64,000 nt of DNA. It comes from Alphaproteobacteria bacterium (GTDB lineage Bacteria; Pseudomonadota; Alphaproteobacteria; UBA6615). Below the pieces are notes generated by a model that saw only the letters and a program-made list of their open reading frames with translations, did no database searches and was not told the DNA's origin. A program made the translations under genes and the position numbers. The stretch covers positions 62,001 to 126,000 of the forward strand of contig JBDXCV010000009.1 in assembly GCA_039980135.1 (NCBI GenBank). The letters run 5' to 3'. Of this stretch, positions 8,986-17,814 are shown piece after piece. Every line of letters begins with the position of its first letter. Position 1 is the stretch's first letter.

Positions 8986-9969
8986 CTACAGGCCGAACAC
9001 CCGGACGGCGTTGTCGCCACGAATTGCCGCGATCTCGTCCGTTGGACGGCCGTCCACGAGGTCATAGAGTTTGGGAACATCCGCCGGCATCGGCAGATCG
9101 GTGCCGAACATCACCTTTTCGGGGCCGGCAATGTCGATCACCAGCTGGAGTGCGGCCGGGTCATAGACAATCGCGTCGTAGTAAAGCTGGCTGAAATAGT
9201 CGCTCGGCAGCTTGGGGATGTCGAACTTGGCCAGGGTCTCGACACCGAAGAACATGTCCACCCGCCCGTTCACGAACGGGATGTAGCCGCCGCCATGGCT
9301 GGCGATCATCTTGATGTCCGAATAGCGTTCGAAGAAGCCGTCGATGGCCATCCGCGCCAGCGCGATGGTCGTGTCGTACATGAAACCTGCCGCCGGCATG
9401 AGAATACGTTCGAAGCCGTAATTGACGTCCTTGGCACCCAGCGGTGCGGTCGGATGCAAAAGCACGGGGAACGAACGTTTGTTCAGCGCGTCCCAGACGG
9501 GCGCGAACAGCGGATCGATCAGATGCCGCTGGCCGATATGGGCCACACACATGACCCCCACCGCGCCCATCGCGATGCAACGGTCGAGCTCGGCCAGTGC
9601 GGCATCCGGGTACTCCCACGGCAGGGAGGCAAACCAGCGGATGCGGTCGGGATGTGCCGTCTGACCGGCCGCCATCTCGTCATTCGCGATGCGCGCGGTC
9701 GCGATGCTGATCGCCTCGTCCCCGAAATGCACGTTGGGCGACGTCAGAGAGACGATGGAAATATCGATCCCCAGCCGGTCCATCATCTCGACCCGCTTGT
9801 CATAGTCGAACGCCTCGACTTCCAGCGCGCAGGCGGGCGTGCCGTATTCGACCAGATAGTTACGCCGGTCTTCCATGTCGGCGATCTCGTAGGCAGGCGC
9901 GCCATGCTTCTTGATCATGTCGAGCCAGCCATCGCCGAACATGTGGGTGTGAATATCGATGGTGGGCAT
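8986..9969 (-). CDS. Amidohydrolase family 2 metal-dependent hydrolase/decarboxylase
   Basis: 327-residue TIM-barrel enzyme of the amidohydrolase-2 (ACMSD-like) family. Metal ligands visible are His7 and His9 (DIHTH), the His of LLHPTAP, the His of ASHGGGYIP, and the Asp of FGTDLP. The family includes aminocarboxymuconate-semialdehyde decarboxylase and gamma-resorcylate decarboxylase, acting on aromatic or ring-cleavage acids. It stands alone on the minus strand, divergent from the AhpD-like gene at 10168, so the two may share a regulatory spacer. The substrate is unknown. Confidence 0.85.
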   Translation of the reverse strand: MPTIDIHTHMFGDGWLDMIKKHGAPAYEIADMEDRRNYLVEYGTPACALEVEAFDYDKRVEMMDRLGIDISIVSLTSPNVHFGDEAISIATARIANDEMAAGQTAHPDRIRWFASLPWEYPDAALAELDRCIAMGAVGVMCVAHIGQRHLIDPLFAPVWDALNKRSFPVLLHPTAPLGAKDVNYGFERILMPAAGFMYDTTIALARMAIDGFFERYSDIKMIASHGGGYIPFVNGRVDMFFGVETLAKFDIPKLPSDYFSQLYYDAIVYDPAALQLVIDIAGPEKVMFGTDLPMPADVPKLYDLVDGRPTDEIAAIRGDNAVRVFGL

Positions 9970-10167
9970 GCTTTCCGAACTCCGGTTTGGCGGGATAGGG
10001 CTCCAGAGTAGTCAATTTTCCCGTTCAGGGGCACCATTCGCCGCAAAACAGGGAATATTCATGGAGGCGCATCCCGGGGGTGCGTAGACTGCGGGTGGTG
10101 AAACCCGGTCCGGGCCTTCCGACTGCACAATAATTCCGGGCAACCGATGAGACAGAGGAGAGAAACG

Positions 10168-10851
10168 ATGGCGCGCGTACCGGTAATCAACCCCGAGAAT
10201 GCCCCTGACGAGTTACAACATTTCTACGACGCCGTGACCGGCCTTGTCGGTCGCGTACCGAACGCATATCGCACGATGGCCCATGCGCCCTATCTGGCGA
10301 TGCTGCTCCTGCCGTTTCAGGCCGCCAACCAGCGAGAATGGCCCGGCGTGCGCCTCACGGCCAAGATCAAGGAAATGGTCATCATCAAGACCAGCCACAT
10401 CAACGGCTGCGACTATTGCTACGCCCATAACACAGCCCTCGGCGAGGCCGCCGGAATCTCCCACGACCAGGTGATCGCCATGTCGTCGGACGATTACCTG
10501 ACGGCGGATATCTTTGATGCGCGCGAACGCGCCGCGATCGAGTGGGCCGAACATATGACAAAGAACACCGCGGCAGCCCGTGACGATGTCTACGCGCGTG
10601 TCGCCGAACAGTTCAACGAAGCCGAGATCGTCGAGCTGAGCCTGATCTGTTCCATGTTCAACATGTTCAACCGCTTCAATGATTCATTGAAGCTGACCAT
10701 CGAGGAACAGGCGGAAGTGGACAAGATCCGGGGCTCGGTCAAGATCGATCCGGGCAACATCAAGACCTACCTGCGCTGGCTCGCCGACAACTGGCCGGAT
10801 GATTTCGATGACCTCAACGAACGCGCAGGGGCGGCGGCGGACGCGGCATAA
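10168..10851 (+). CDS. AhpD-like carboxymuconolactone decarboxylase family protein (CxxC form)
   Basis: 227-residue helical protein of the AhpD/CMD family. The redox or catalytic motif is C81-D-Y-C84 followed by YAHN, as in alkylhydroperoxidase-like members. The start is the ATG at 10168, which has GAGGAGA seven bases upstream; an earlier in-frame ATG at 10147 lacks a good site. It is of the same length and layout as the gene at 25152-25832, where the second cysteine is replaced by a TGA codon. It is therefore the cysteine counterpart of that selenoprotein. Possible roles are peroxide reduction or a decarboxylase-like reaction. Confidence 0.85.
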   Translation: MARVPVINPENAPDELQHFYDAVTGLVGRVPNAYRTMAHAPYLAMLLLPFQAANQREWPGVRLTAKIKEMVIIKTSHINGCDYCYAHNTALGEAAGISHDQVIAMSSDDYLTADIFDARERAAIEWAEHMTKNTAAARDDVYARVAEQFNEAEIVELSLICSMFNMFNRFNDSLKLTIEEQAEVDKIRGSVKIDPGNIKTYLRWLADNWPDDFDDLNERAGAAADAA

Positions 10852-10896
10852 AGCACCGGGCACGGGCGCGCGCGCCGGCACACGAGTGGAACGATC

Positions 10897-11838
10897 ATGA
10901 TTCTGGTGCTGACAGTCACGATCCCGATCTTTGTCGTCATTCTGGCCGGCTACATCTCCGCCCGGCGCGGGATCATGGGCAAGGAGAGCATCAAGGCCTT
11001 CACGTCCTTCGTCTTTTACTTTTGCCTCCCGTTGTTGCTGTTCCGCAACCTGGCTAACGCCCCGGTGGCCGAGCAATTGCGCGGTGATTTCATCCTGGCG
11101 TATCTGCTGGGCGGGCTTTTGTCGTTCGCGATCGGCTATGCGGTTGCCAGATGGATCTTCAACTGCACTGTCGCCGAACAGGCCGTTCAGGGCTTGGCGG
11201 TTTCGTTTGGCCATACCGTTTTCATGACCATCCCCATCGGGTTCGCGCTCTATGGCGAAGCCTCGGTTCTGCCGATCGCGCTCCTGATTGCCGTGGAAAT
11301 GGCTGTCATCGTGCCGCTGGCCATCGTCCTGCTCGAAATCCAGAGCGGCGAACGCAGCAGTCTTGTCGCAATTTCCGGGACGGTCTTCCGGGCGATCTTC
11401 TTCAATCCGATCGTGCCCTCCATCCTGCTCGGCATCGCCGCCGCGATGATGAGGCTGGAAATCCCCGCCGTTCTGGACGGCCTCGTCAACCTGGTTCAGG
11501 GTGCGACCGTCCCGTGCGCGCTGTTCGCAATCGGCGCGTCACTGGCCGGGCTTTCCTTCAGCGAACGCATGCGCGAGACCGGTTTCATGGCGGCAGGCAA
11601 GCTGCTTCTGTATCCGTTTCTGGTCTTCGTCTTCATGTCGGCGTTCCCGGATATCCCGGTCGAGTGGCGCAACATCGCAATCATCGCCGCCGCCACGCCG
11701 CTCGGTGTGAGCGTCTATCTCGTGGCGTCCACCTACGACACCTATGTCAATCGGGCGTCGGCGGCGACCCTGGTGTCGATGCTTTTCGCCGTTGTGACAC
11801 TGTCTGTACTGGTGGCGCTCTTCAGCCCGGTGGGATGA
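10897..11838 (+). CDS. AEC family (auxin efflux carrier-like) transporter
   Basis: 313-residue membrane protein with about ten hydrophobic segments, typical of the AEC family of malonate, malate or weak-acid transporters. The first helix is ILVLTVTIPIFVVILAGYIS, and the short GHTVFMTIPIGFALYGE stretch marks the family's central loop. It follows the AhpD-like gene by 45 bases on the same strand and may be co-transcribed. Its stop codon directly abuts the 3' end of the convergent tRNA-Leu gene. Confidence 0.85.
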   Translation: MILVLTVTIPIFVVILAGYISARRGIMGKESIKAFTSFVFYFCLPLLLFRNLANAPVAEQLRGDFILAYLLGGLLSFAIGYAVARWIFNCTVAEQAVQGLAVSFGHTVFMTIPIGFALYGEASVLPIALLIAVEMAVIVPLAIVLLEIQSGERSSLVAISGTVFRAIFFNPIVPSILLGIAAAMMRLEIPAVLDGLVNLVQGATVPCALFAIGASLAGLSFSERMRETGFMAAGKLLLYPFLVFVFMSAFPDIPVEWRNIAIIAAATPLGVSVYLVASTYDTYVNRASAATLVSMLFAVVTLSVLVALFSPVG

Positions 11839-11925
11839 TGGTGCGGGCGGCCGGACTTGAACCGGCAAAGCCGTGAGGCCGAGGGATTTTAAGTCCCTTG
11901 TGTTTACCAATTTCACCACGCCCGC
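11839..11925 (-). tRNA. tRNA-Leu (anticodon TAA)
   Basis: 87-base tRNA with CCA encoded. The acceptor arm pairs GCGGGCG with CGCCCGC, followed by discriminator A and CCA. The anticodon stem GGGAC/ATCCC-type region holds a loop with TAA. A variable arm (CGGCCTCACGGC) and the T arm GCCGGTTCAAGTCCGGC mark a type II tRNA, as expected for leucine. Confidence 0.95.
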
Positions 11926-11998
11926 ATCGCGTGACTGACTGGGTTATACTTGTAGCGAACGACATACCCCGCCGCCAAACGCCAATGGGTGCCGCCAA

Positions 11999-12172
11999 AT
12001 GGATGGTTTCGATATCGCACGCCTGATCGCGCTCGTGGGTGCGCTGGTGATCCTCGCACCAACGATCGTGTTAATCGCGCGCGACCGGAAGGCCGCGATG
12101 CAGAATGCGGTGATCTGGTTCGCTCTCGGCGGCGTGGGCGTACTGCTCTGGACCGCCGTCTGGCAGCCCTAG
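11999..12172 (+). CDS. Small two-helix membrane protein
   Basis: 57-residue open frame, MDGFDIARLIALVGALVILA onward, with two predicted membrane helices (about 8-26 and 35-54) joined by a basic RDRKAAMQN loop. The composition and codon use look coding and the hydrophobic pattern is regular. I see no strong ribosome site. It does not match a family I recognise. It lies between tRNA-Leu and an amidohydrolase that ends 57 bases further on, on the other strand. Confidence 0.55.
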   Translation: MDGFDIARLIALVGALVILAPTIVLIARDRKAAMQNAVIWFALGGVGVLLWTAVWQP

Positions 12173-12229
12173 ACGAACCGATTTTCCCCCGAGCCGGCAG
12201 ACGCGGTCACCTCGACACGGGTGTGTCCG

Positions 12230-13597
12230 TCAGGCGGCGGCGTGCGCATAAGCCGCTTCAGCGAACAGCCGCTCGGCCGAAGCCGCCAGTGCGGCCTGTT
12301 TCTCGACCCGCAATTTGGGGTCGTAGAGCAGCTTGCCGTCCTGCTTGACCACCTGCCCACCGATCATCACCGTGTCGATGTTCGCCGCCGTCGCATAGAA
12401 GACAATGGCGTTCACCGGATCATGCACCGGCGCCAGGTTCAGGTCGGTAGCCCGGAGCAGCAGCAAGTCGGCCTGCTTGCCCGGCGTCAGCGAGCCGGTG
12501 CGCGCATCCATGCGCAGCGCCCGCGCGCCTTCGATCGTCGCCCATTCCAACGCCTGGCGCGCGCCGACGGAAACGCCGTCGATCGTCTCGCCGGCGGCAA
12601 CTCGCGTCACGTTGTCGGCCAGCCGCTGGGTCTGCAGCGCATGGCGCATCACCTGGAACATGTCGCCCGAGAGATAGAGTTCGGTATCCGGGCCGAGCGA
12701 CGGCGCGAACCCGCGTGCCAGGACCCGGCCGATGATCGACACATCGTTCGATTGCAGTTCGCAGGCCGGCGTGGCGGTAAACGTGACACCGGCGTCAAAG
12801 AAGACCTCAAACTCCGCCGCGTCGGAACAGTTTGCGTGAACGACATTGTGATCGGGGCCGAGCAGACCGGCAGCCGCGACCGCGGCATAGCCCTCCTTCG
12901 CGACGCGGCTGGCCTTGTTCCAGACATGCGCACTGGACAGCAGATCGAGATCGCGGGCGAGCTGGAAGTCCTGCAGCGTCACATCGAGCGTGGAGTAATC
13001 GGGGCCCTTGATGGCCAGCGCCATCGTCACCAGCCCGTCGTCGGTGGCAAGCCGGCCCTTGCGCACGCGCTCGGCATCCGCGCGGGGATGCGGCACTTCG
13101 GAGAAGGGTTTGCCACCTTCGAGCGTTGGCGGCTTGACGGAGCCGTGCGCGAAAACGGCACGGATACCGGCCTCCTCCAGCGAGTCGATCGAGGCGTCGG
13201 AATGGTCCGGTGTGGCGTTGTTATGGCACCAGTCGAGCACCGTCGTGGTGCCGCAATCGATCTGGCCGAGCGCGCCGATCAATCCGCCGAGATAGCTGTC
13301 GTGAGGCTGGTAGCGCGGCGCGATATTGCCGTGGACGTTGCGGTGATAATCCGGCGATGTCCAGTTGCCCGCGAGCGAGCGCAGGCCCGTTTGCCATAGA
13401 TGATGATGTGCATTGACGAAGCCCGGCATCACCAGCCTGTCGGTCGCGTCGATGATCTCGACATCATCGCCCACGGTGAGGCCGCGACCGATCTCCCGGA
13501 TCAAACCGTCCTCGATCAGGATATCGCCGCCGGGAATGTCGCCCAGCGCGGGATCGACCGTCACGATCCAACCGTTACGTATTAGCGTGCGTGCCAA
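12230..13597 (-). CDS. Amidohydrolase of the TRZ/ATZ (cytosine-deaminase-like) family
   Basis: 455-residue metal-dependent hydrolase with a composite beta-sandwich and TIM barrel, like SsnA, guanine deaminase, hydroxyatrazine hydrolase and related deaminases. The metal pair is in VNAHHHLW (His64 and His66). The C-terminal GSLTPGKQADLLLL segment closes the sandwich as in the family. It probably deaminates or dechlorinates an N-heterocycle. It is a single gene, with no transporter directly adjoining. Confidence 0.85.
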   Translation of the reverse strand: MARTLIRNGWIVTVDPALGDIPGGDILIEDGLIREIGRGLTVGDDVEIIDATDRLVMPGFVNAHHHLWQTGLRSLAGNWTSPDYHRNVHGNIAPRYQPHDSYLGGLIGALGQIDCGTTTVLDWCHNNATPDHSDASIDSLEEAGIRAVFAHGSVKPPTLEGGKPFSEVPHPRADAERVRKGRLATDDGLVTMALAIKGPDYSTLDVTLQDFQLARDLDLLSSAHVWNKASRVAKEGYAAVAAAGLLGPDHNVVHANCSDAAEFEVFFDAGVTFTATPACELQSNDVSIIGRVLARGFAPSLGPDTELYLSGDMFQVMRHALQTQRLADNVTRVAAGETIDGVSVGARQALEWATIEGARALRMDARTGSLTPGKQADLLLLRATDLNLAPVHDPVNAIVFYATAANIDTVMIGGQVVKQDGKLLYDPKLRVEKQAALAASAERLFAEAAYAHAAA

Positions 13598-13918
13598 ATC
13601 CGACCCCCCTCATCACTGGACCCGTTGTTCCAGGATATTCCCAACGATTTCAGGATAGGATTTTGTGAGGCCCGTCGTAAAGGTTGCCGCGGCTACGCCG
13701 CTTAGAACAAACGCTGCGGATCGCCTATCGGGCCGCGCGGAGCATGGGTCTCATCGCAGACCGCAAGCCCGCGCGCAAGCAGCACCGCGGCCCCGAAGTC
13801 ACCCGTTCGGCAGGCGATGCAGGCACCCCCGATATCGCCGAGGCCTCTAACCGGGCTTCGCCCAGCCGGTCAGCGTTCCAGGTCATCAACATAAGCCCCG
13901 CATGGCTTCTTCCGAATA
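13598..13918. other. Intergenic stretch without a recognised gene
   Basis: 321 bases between two minus-strand genes. Open frames cross it on the plus strand, but they are rich in Arg, Ala and Pro, have no family resemblance and continue antisense into the next gene, so they look like chance. No tRNA, hairpin with T-run or repeat was seen. It should hold the promoter of the amidohydrolase at its left end. Confidence 0.5.
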
Positions 13919-14701
13919 TTAGTCGGCAGACTTGGGCACCTCGATGCCGCCTTCGACGGGCTCCTGGCCCAAATTGCGGATCAGATCCCCCAGCCGGGCC
14001 ACAGCCTCATCCAGGCGCGCCTGATCGGGCCCGCGTAACACCAGATTGGAACCCGGCTTGCCGTCGAAGAAGAACGGGTAACTGCCGATATCCATATCCG
14101 GGTAGGCGTCCTGCAGAAGTGACAACTCGGTCGCGATCTGCCCCTCGGGCACGAAACTGCCGACAGTCACCGACAACAGGGTCACGCCCCGCTTGAGCTG
14201 GGGTTTCGCCCCCTCGAACATCGCCTGCATGATGCGCGGAATGCCCGCCATGACATAGACATTCTCGACCCGGAATCCAGGCGCGCCACTGACCGGGTTG
14301 TCGACCAGCTCGGCGAATTCCGGCGTCTCGGCCATCTTCAGCCGCGCCTCGGTCGCCTCGACCCCCATTTGGGTCATACGTTCGCGCAGGATGCGCTCGG
14401 CCTCGGGGTGGCGGATCAGCTTCTGGCCGAACGCCTTGGCGACGCAGGCCGACGTGATGTCGTCATGGGTCGGGCCGATACCCCCGGTCGTGAAGACATA
14501 GTCGTATTTCGCCCGCAAGGCGTCGACCGCGTCGATGATCTCGGCCTCGATATCCGCCACGACGCGGGCTTCCAGGAGCTGGATGCCCAGCAGATTCAAC
14601 TCGGTACCGAGAAAGGGCAGATTGGCATCCTTGGTCCGGCCCGAGAGAATCTCGTTGCCGATGATCAGGACCGCCGCCGTGACGCGTGTGGATTCGTTCA
14701 T
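13919..14701 (-). CDS. MoCF/CinA N-terminal domain protein (molybdopterin-binding-like)
   Basis: 260-residue protein of the COG1058 group: the CinA/MoaB molybdopterin-binding fold without the PncC domain. Marks are AAVLIIGNEILSGRTKDAN near the N-terminus, the phosphate-binding FTTGGIGPTHDDIT around residue 70, and NPVSGAPGF. In CinA this domain is an ADP-ribose pyrophosphatase-like unit, so a nucleotide-repair role is possible here. It lies upstream of a small lipoprotein gene and near sfsA-map-radC, an order I associate with alphaproteobacteria. Confidence 0.85.
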   Translation of the reverse strand: MNESTRVTAAVLIIGNEILSGRTKDANLPFLGTELNLLGIQLLEARVVADIEAEIIDAVDALRAKYDYVFTTGGIGPTHDDITSACVAKAFGQKLIRHPEAERILRERMTQMGVEATEARLKMAETPEFAELVDNPVSGAPGFRVENVYVMAGIPRIMQAMFEGAKPQLKRGVTLLSVTVGSFVPEGQIATELSLLQDAYPDMDIGSYPFFFDGKPGSNLVLRGPDQARLDEAVARLGDLIRNLGQEPVEGGIEVPKSAD

Positions 14702-14740
14702 ATCGTCTCGTCGCCTATGTGCTTGTACCGTGGTGCAAAT

Positions 14741-15061
14741 TCAGGACTTCGGGTGCACGTAACCGCGCGCCGCCATGCAACGGCCGAAAATGTTCTCGAA
14801 GGATCGCGCCACTTTCCGGTCGCGGGTTTCCGTAACGATGGCCTGTGTGTCTTCCCGGCCACCGCGCGTTGAACTGCGAATATCACGGGTGAAGCTTTCG
14901 TTACGCCCAATCGCGCCTTCCGCCTGCGCGCGACACGCCGCCTGATCGGCACGCACCTGATCCTCGCTGGCACCTTCCTTGACCCAGGCCGCGCCCGTAC
15001 CGGCGCAGGCCGCGAGCGCGAAGACGAAAAGCAGGGGCAGAACAGGTTTCATGCGCTTCAT
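14741..15061 (-). CDS. Small lipoprotein, unknown function
   Basis: 106 residues with a lipoprotein signal: Met-Lys-Arg start, hydrophobic core and lipobox LAAC at about residues 16-19. The mature part is charged, with two further cysteines (in QAACRAQ and GRCMAARGY) that may form a disulfide. Translation could begin at M1 or at M4. It is divergent from sfsA. No named family recognised. Confidence 0.7.
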   Translation of the reverse strand: MKRMKPVLPLLFVFALAACAGTGAAWVKEGASEDQVRADQAACRAQAEGAIGRNESFTRDIRSSTRGGREDTQAIVTETRDRKVARSFENIFGRCMAARGYVHPKS

Positions 15062-15175
15062 TCCATGGTGAACCGACCTGACGAACTATCATGCACCCAA
15101 TGGACAGTCAAAACACGCCGGCAATGGGCACGATGGCTTGATCATCTCCGACCGGCTTCATACCTTGCCGCCATC

Positions 15176-15892
15176 ATGGAATTTCCCGACCCGCTCATCC
15201 CCGGCCGCCTGATCCGGCGTTACAAGCGCTTCCTGTCCGATATCGAGATCGTCGGCAGCGACGGGGCACCGACCGAAATCACCGCGCATTGCCCCAACCC
15301 CGGTGCGATGCTCGGATTAAAGGAACCGGGTTCGGATGTCTGGGTCTCGCCCGCGCGCAACTCGGACCGCAAGCTCAAATACACCTGGGAAATCATCCGG
15401 GTCGGCGCCCATCATGTCGGGATCAACACGTCCTTGCCCAACACGCTGGTCGATGAAGCAATCGAAGCCGGACGCATCGCGGAACTGACCGGCTATGCCT
15501 CCCGCCGTCGCGAGGTGCGCTACGGCGAAAATTCCCGCATCGATCTTCTGCTCGAGGACCCGGGCCGGACGGACTGCTATGTCGAGGTCAAGAATGTACA
15601 TCTGAAGCGCGACGAATCCGGTGCCGCCGAATTTCCTGACAGCGTTACCAAGCGCGGCGCCAAGCATCTGCGCGAACTGGCAAACGCCGTCGAGGCCGGC
15701 GCCCGTGCCGTCATGGTCTATGTGGTCCAGCGCAGCGACTGCGACGATTTTCGCCTCGCCGACGACATCGACCCGGACTACGCCGCCGCTTTCGCAGATG
15801 CCCGGCATCGAGGGGTTGAGGCGATATGCTATGCATGCGACGTTTCGCTCGAACGCATCGAAATCACCCGGCCCTTGCCGATGAACCCTTGA
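15176..15892 (+). CDS. sfsA: SfsA, DNA-binding/sugar fermentation stimulation family nuclease-like protein
   Basis: 238-residue SfsA-family protein. The N-terminal OB-like part (LIPGRLIRRYKRFLSDI) and ITAHCPNPGAM motif are conserved. The C-terminal half has a nuclease-like core: SRIDLLLED, then CYVEVKNVHL, as in PD-(D/E)xK enzymes. The frame opens earlier at 15065, but the ATG at 15176 gives the family's usual length and N-terminus. It heads a likely sfsA-map-radC transcription unit. Confidence 0.92.
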   Translation: MEFPDPLIPGRLIRRYKRFLSDIEIVGSDGAPTEITAHCPNPGAMLGLKEPGSDVWVSPARNSDRKLKYTWEIIRVGAHHVGINTSLPNTLVDEAIEAGRIAELTGYASRRREVRYGENSRIDLLLEDPGRTDCYVEVKNVHLKRDESGAAEFPDSVTKRGAKHLRELANAVEAGARAVMVYVVQRSDCDDFRLADDIDPDYAAAFADARHRGVEAICYACDVSLERIEITRPLPMNP

Positions 15893-15924
15893 ATCCAGAC
15901 TCCGACCGGTAGCCGATACACACG

Positions 15925-16743
15925 ATGACCGACACGAAGACCGCCTCACTCGATCCCGAAGCGCGCCGCATCCGCATCCATGATGCCGATGCCTTCGAAG
16001 GCATGCGCCATGCCGGGAAACTCGCCGCCGAGACGCTCGATCATGTGACCCCCCATGTGGTGCCCGGCGTCACGACCGAGGAACTCGACCGGCTTTGCCA
16101 CGAATTCATTCTGGATCATGGGGCAACTCCCGCACCGCTTGGCTACCGCGGTTTCCCGAAGTCGATCTGCACCTCGGTCAACCACGTCGTCTGTCACGGC
16201 ATTCCGGGGGAGAAACGCCTCGCCAACGGCGACATCGTCAACATCGACGTCACGGTCATCCTCGACGGCTGGCACGGCGACACCAGCCGGATGTACAATG
16301 TCGGCAAGGTCAAGCGCCTGGCCGAGCGGCTGGTCGACGTCACCCATCAGGCCTTGTGGGAAGGGATCAACATCGTCCGCCCTGGCACCACGGTCGGGGA
16401 TATCGGCCACGCGATCCAGACCTATGTCGAAGCCGAACGGTTTTCGGTTGTTCGGGATTTCTGCGGCCACGGGCTCGGTCAGGTGTTCCACGACGCCCCG
16501 TCGATCCTGCATTTCGGCCAGCCGGGTACCGGACCCGAGCTGCGCGAAGGCATGTTCTTCACCATCGAGCCGATGGTCAATGTCGGCCGTTTCGACGTGA
16601 AGATTCTGGGCGATGGCTGGACCGCCGTAACAAAGGACCGGTCTCTGTCCGCACAGTTCGAACATTCGATCGGCGTCACCGCCGACGGTTGTGAAGTCTT
16701 CACCCACTCGCCCAAGGGCTGGGACAAGCCGCCCTACGACTGA
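15925..16743 (+). CDS. map: Methionine aminopeptidase, type I
   Basis: 272-residue cytoplasmic metalloprotease that removes the initiator methionine. The two-metal centre is complete: Asp108, Asp119 (GDTS), His182 (GHG), Glu215 (TIEPM) and Glu246 (FEHS). His91 (VCHGIP) is the substrate-binding histidine. No N-terminal zinc-finger extension is present, as usual for bacterial type I. It lies 32 bases after sfsA. Confidence 0.95.
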   Translation: MTDTKTASLDPEARRIRIHDADAFEGMRHAGKLAAETLDHVTPHVVPGVTTEELDRLCHEFILDHGATPAPLGYRGFPKSICTSVNHVVCHGIPGEKRLANGDIVNIDVTVILDGWHGDTSRMYNVGKVKRLAERLVDVTHQALWEGINIVRPGTTVGDIGHAIQTYVEAERFSVVRDFCGHGLGQVFHDAPSILHFGQPGTGPELREGMFFTIEPMVNVGRFDVKILGDGWTAVTKDRSLSAQFEHSIGVTADGCEVFTHSPKGWDKPPYD

Positions 16744-16765
16744 TGGCGGTGGAACCGGCGGAGCC

Positions 16766-17455
16766 ATGGCCGCGCCTCGGAATCTCAACGATCAAAAAGA
16801 CCATCGCACCCGCCTGCGTGAACGTTTCGCGGCCGACGACGGCGCATCGATGCCGGATTATGAACTGCTCGAGCTGATCCTGTTCAGCGCCATTCCGCGC
16901 CGCGACACCAAACCGCTGGCCAAACGCCTGATCGAACGCTTCGGTAGTCTGGCGGGTGTTCTGGCCGCCGATCGCGGAGACATCGTGCAGGTTGAAGGTG
17001 CCGGACCCGGGGTGGCCGGGCTGCTCAAGTCCGTGCATCAGGCCGGCATCCGCCAGGCCCGCGAAGACCTGCACGAACGCCAGATCCTCGATTCCTGGGA
17101 CAAGGTCCTGGAATATTGCCGCGCGGCGATCGGGCACCTGCCGCGCGAAAGCTTTCATGTGCTGTTTCTGGACCGTAAGAATGGCCTCATCGCCGCCGAA
17201 CAACAAAGCGCCGGCACCGTCGATCAGACATCGGTCTATCCACGCGAGGTCATCAAGCGCGCACTCGAACTCAATGCGTGCGCACTGGTGATGGTCCACA
17301 ATCACCCCTCCGGCGACCCCACACCAAGCGACGCCGACATCGAAATCACCCGCGCGGTCGCGGCCGTGTGCGAAAGCCTCGGCGTGGCACTCCATGATCA
17401 TGTGATCATCGCGCGGGGGGGCCATGCCAGCCTGCGCGAAAAAGGGCTTTTCTAG
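16766..17455 (+). CDS. radC: RadC-family JAB/MPN domain protein
   Basis: 229-residue RadC/YeeS family protein. An N-terminal helix-hairpin-helix-like region (about 15-95) is followed by a JAB1/MPN metalloprotease-like domain with the JAMM signature in VHNHPSGDPTPSDAD. I chose the ATG at 16766, 22 bases after map, over the frame opening at 16691, which overlaps map. The repair role once given to RadC is no longer accepted, so its function is unclear. Confidence 0.9.
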   Translation: MAAPRNLNDQKDHRTRLRERFAADDGASMPDYELLELILFSAIPRRDTKPLAKRLIERFGSLAGVLAADRGDIVQVEGAGPGVAGLLKSVHQAGIRQAREDLHERQILDSWDKVLEYCRAAIGHLPRESFHVLFLDRKNGLIAAEQQSAGTVDQTSVYPREVIKRALELNACALVMVHNHPSGDPTPSDADIEITRAVAAVCESLGVALHDHVIIARGGHASLREKGLF

Positions 17456-17471
17456 GCGCCCGGCCGTCCGG

Positions 17472-17594
17472 TCAGGCGGTGGCGATCATCACGAGACAAA
17501 GCACAATCACCCGGCGCAGCAGCCCGGGCCAGCGGCTCTGTCTCTTGAAGATCGTCCGGCGTGCCGGGATCGTTCCTGGGTAGGTCACGGACAT
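17472..17594 (-). CDS. Possible 40-residue membrane peptide
   Basis: Short frame beginning MSVTYPGTIPARRTIFKR, basic and then one hydrophobic helix ending LCLVMIATA. AAGGCGAG sits about eight bases upstream of the ATG. The basic N-terminus with a single C-terminal helix is credible, but there is no homology support. It lies between radC and purB, divergent from purB. Confidence 0.3.
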   Translation of the reverse strand: MSVTYPGTIPARRTIFKRQSRWPGLLRRVIVLCLVMIATA

Positions 17595-17650
17595 CGTGTT
17601 TCTCGCCTTATGCGTGTGCAACAGAATCGCTCGGAACCCGTTAACGCGTG

Positions 17651-17666
17651 GTTAAGATAGCTTAAC
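17651..17666. promoter_or_regulatory. Palindromic operator-like site upstream of purB
   Basis: GTTAAGATAGCTTAAC is a perfect inverted repeat (GTTAAG/CTTAAC) around a four-base centre, in the AT-rich part of an otherwise GC-rich spacer. Binding by a dimeric repressor is inferred only. Confidence 0.35.
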
Positions 17667-17814
17667 GGTATTATTGTGTGAAGCCTGTTCACCTCCCGTC
17701 ATTCGCGAGGTGGGGGATCCTGTCAACAATCGGCGACTCGCCTTGTCGGGGTATCACTCGCTCACCTAGTTTGATCACCGTTTAGACACCCCGCCAACGC
17801 GAAAGCCGACACCC

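Larger units (their letters stand above)
17456..17814. other. radC-purB spacer with palindrome and promoter region
   Basis: 359 bases without a firm gene. It holds the doubtful minus-strand peptide at 17472-17594, an AT-rich patch around 17638-17680 and a perfect 6+4+6 palindrome at 17651-17666. It most likely contains the purB promoter. Confidence 0.5.

Noticed and set aside
13684-14196. Plus-strand frame of 170 codons
   Set aside because: Mostly antisense to the MoCF gene and of Arg/Pro/Ala-rich shadow composition. Its intergenic first part has no family match.
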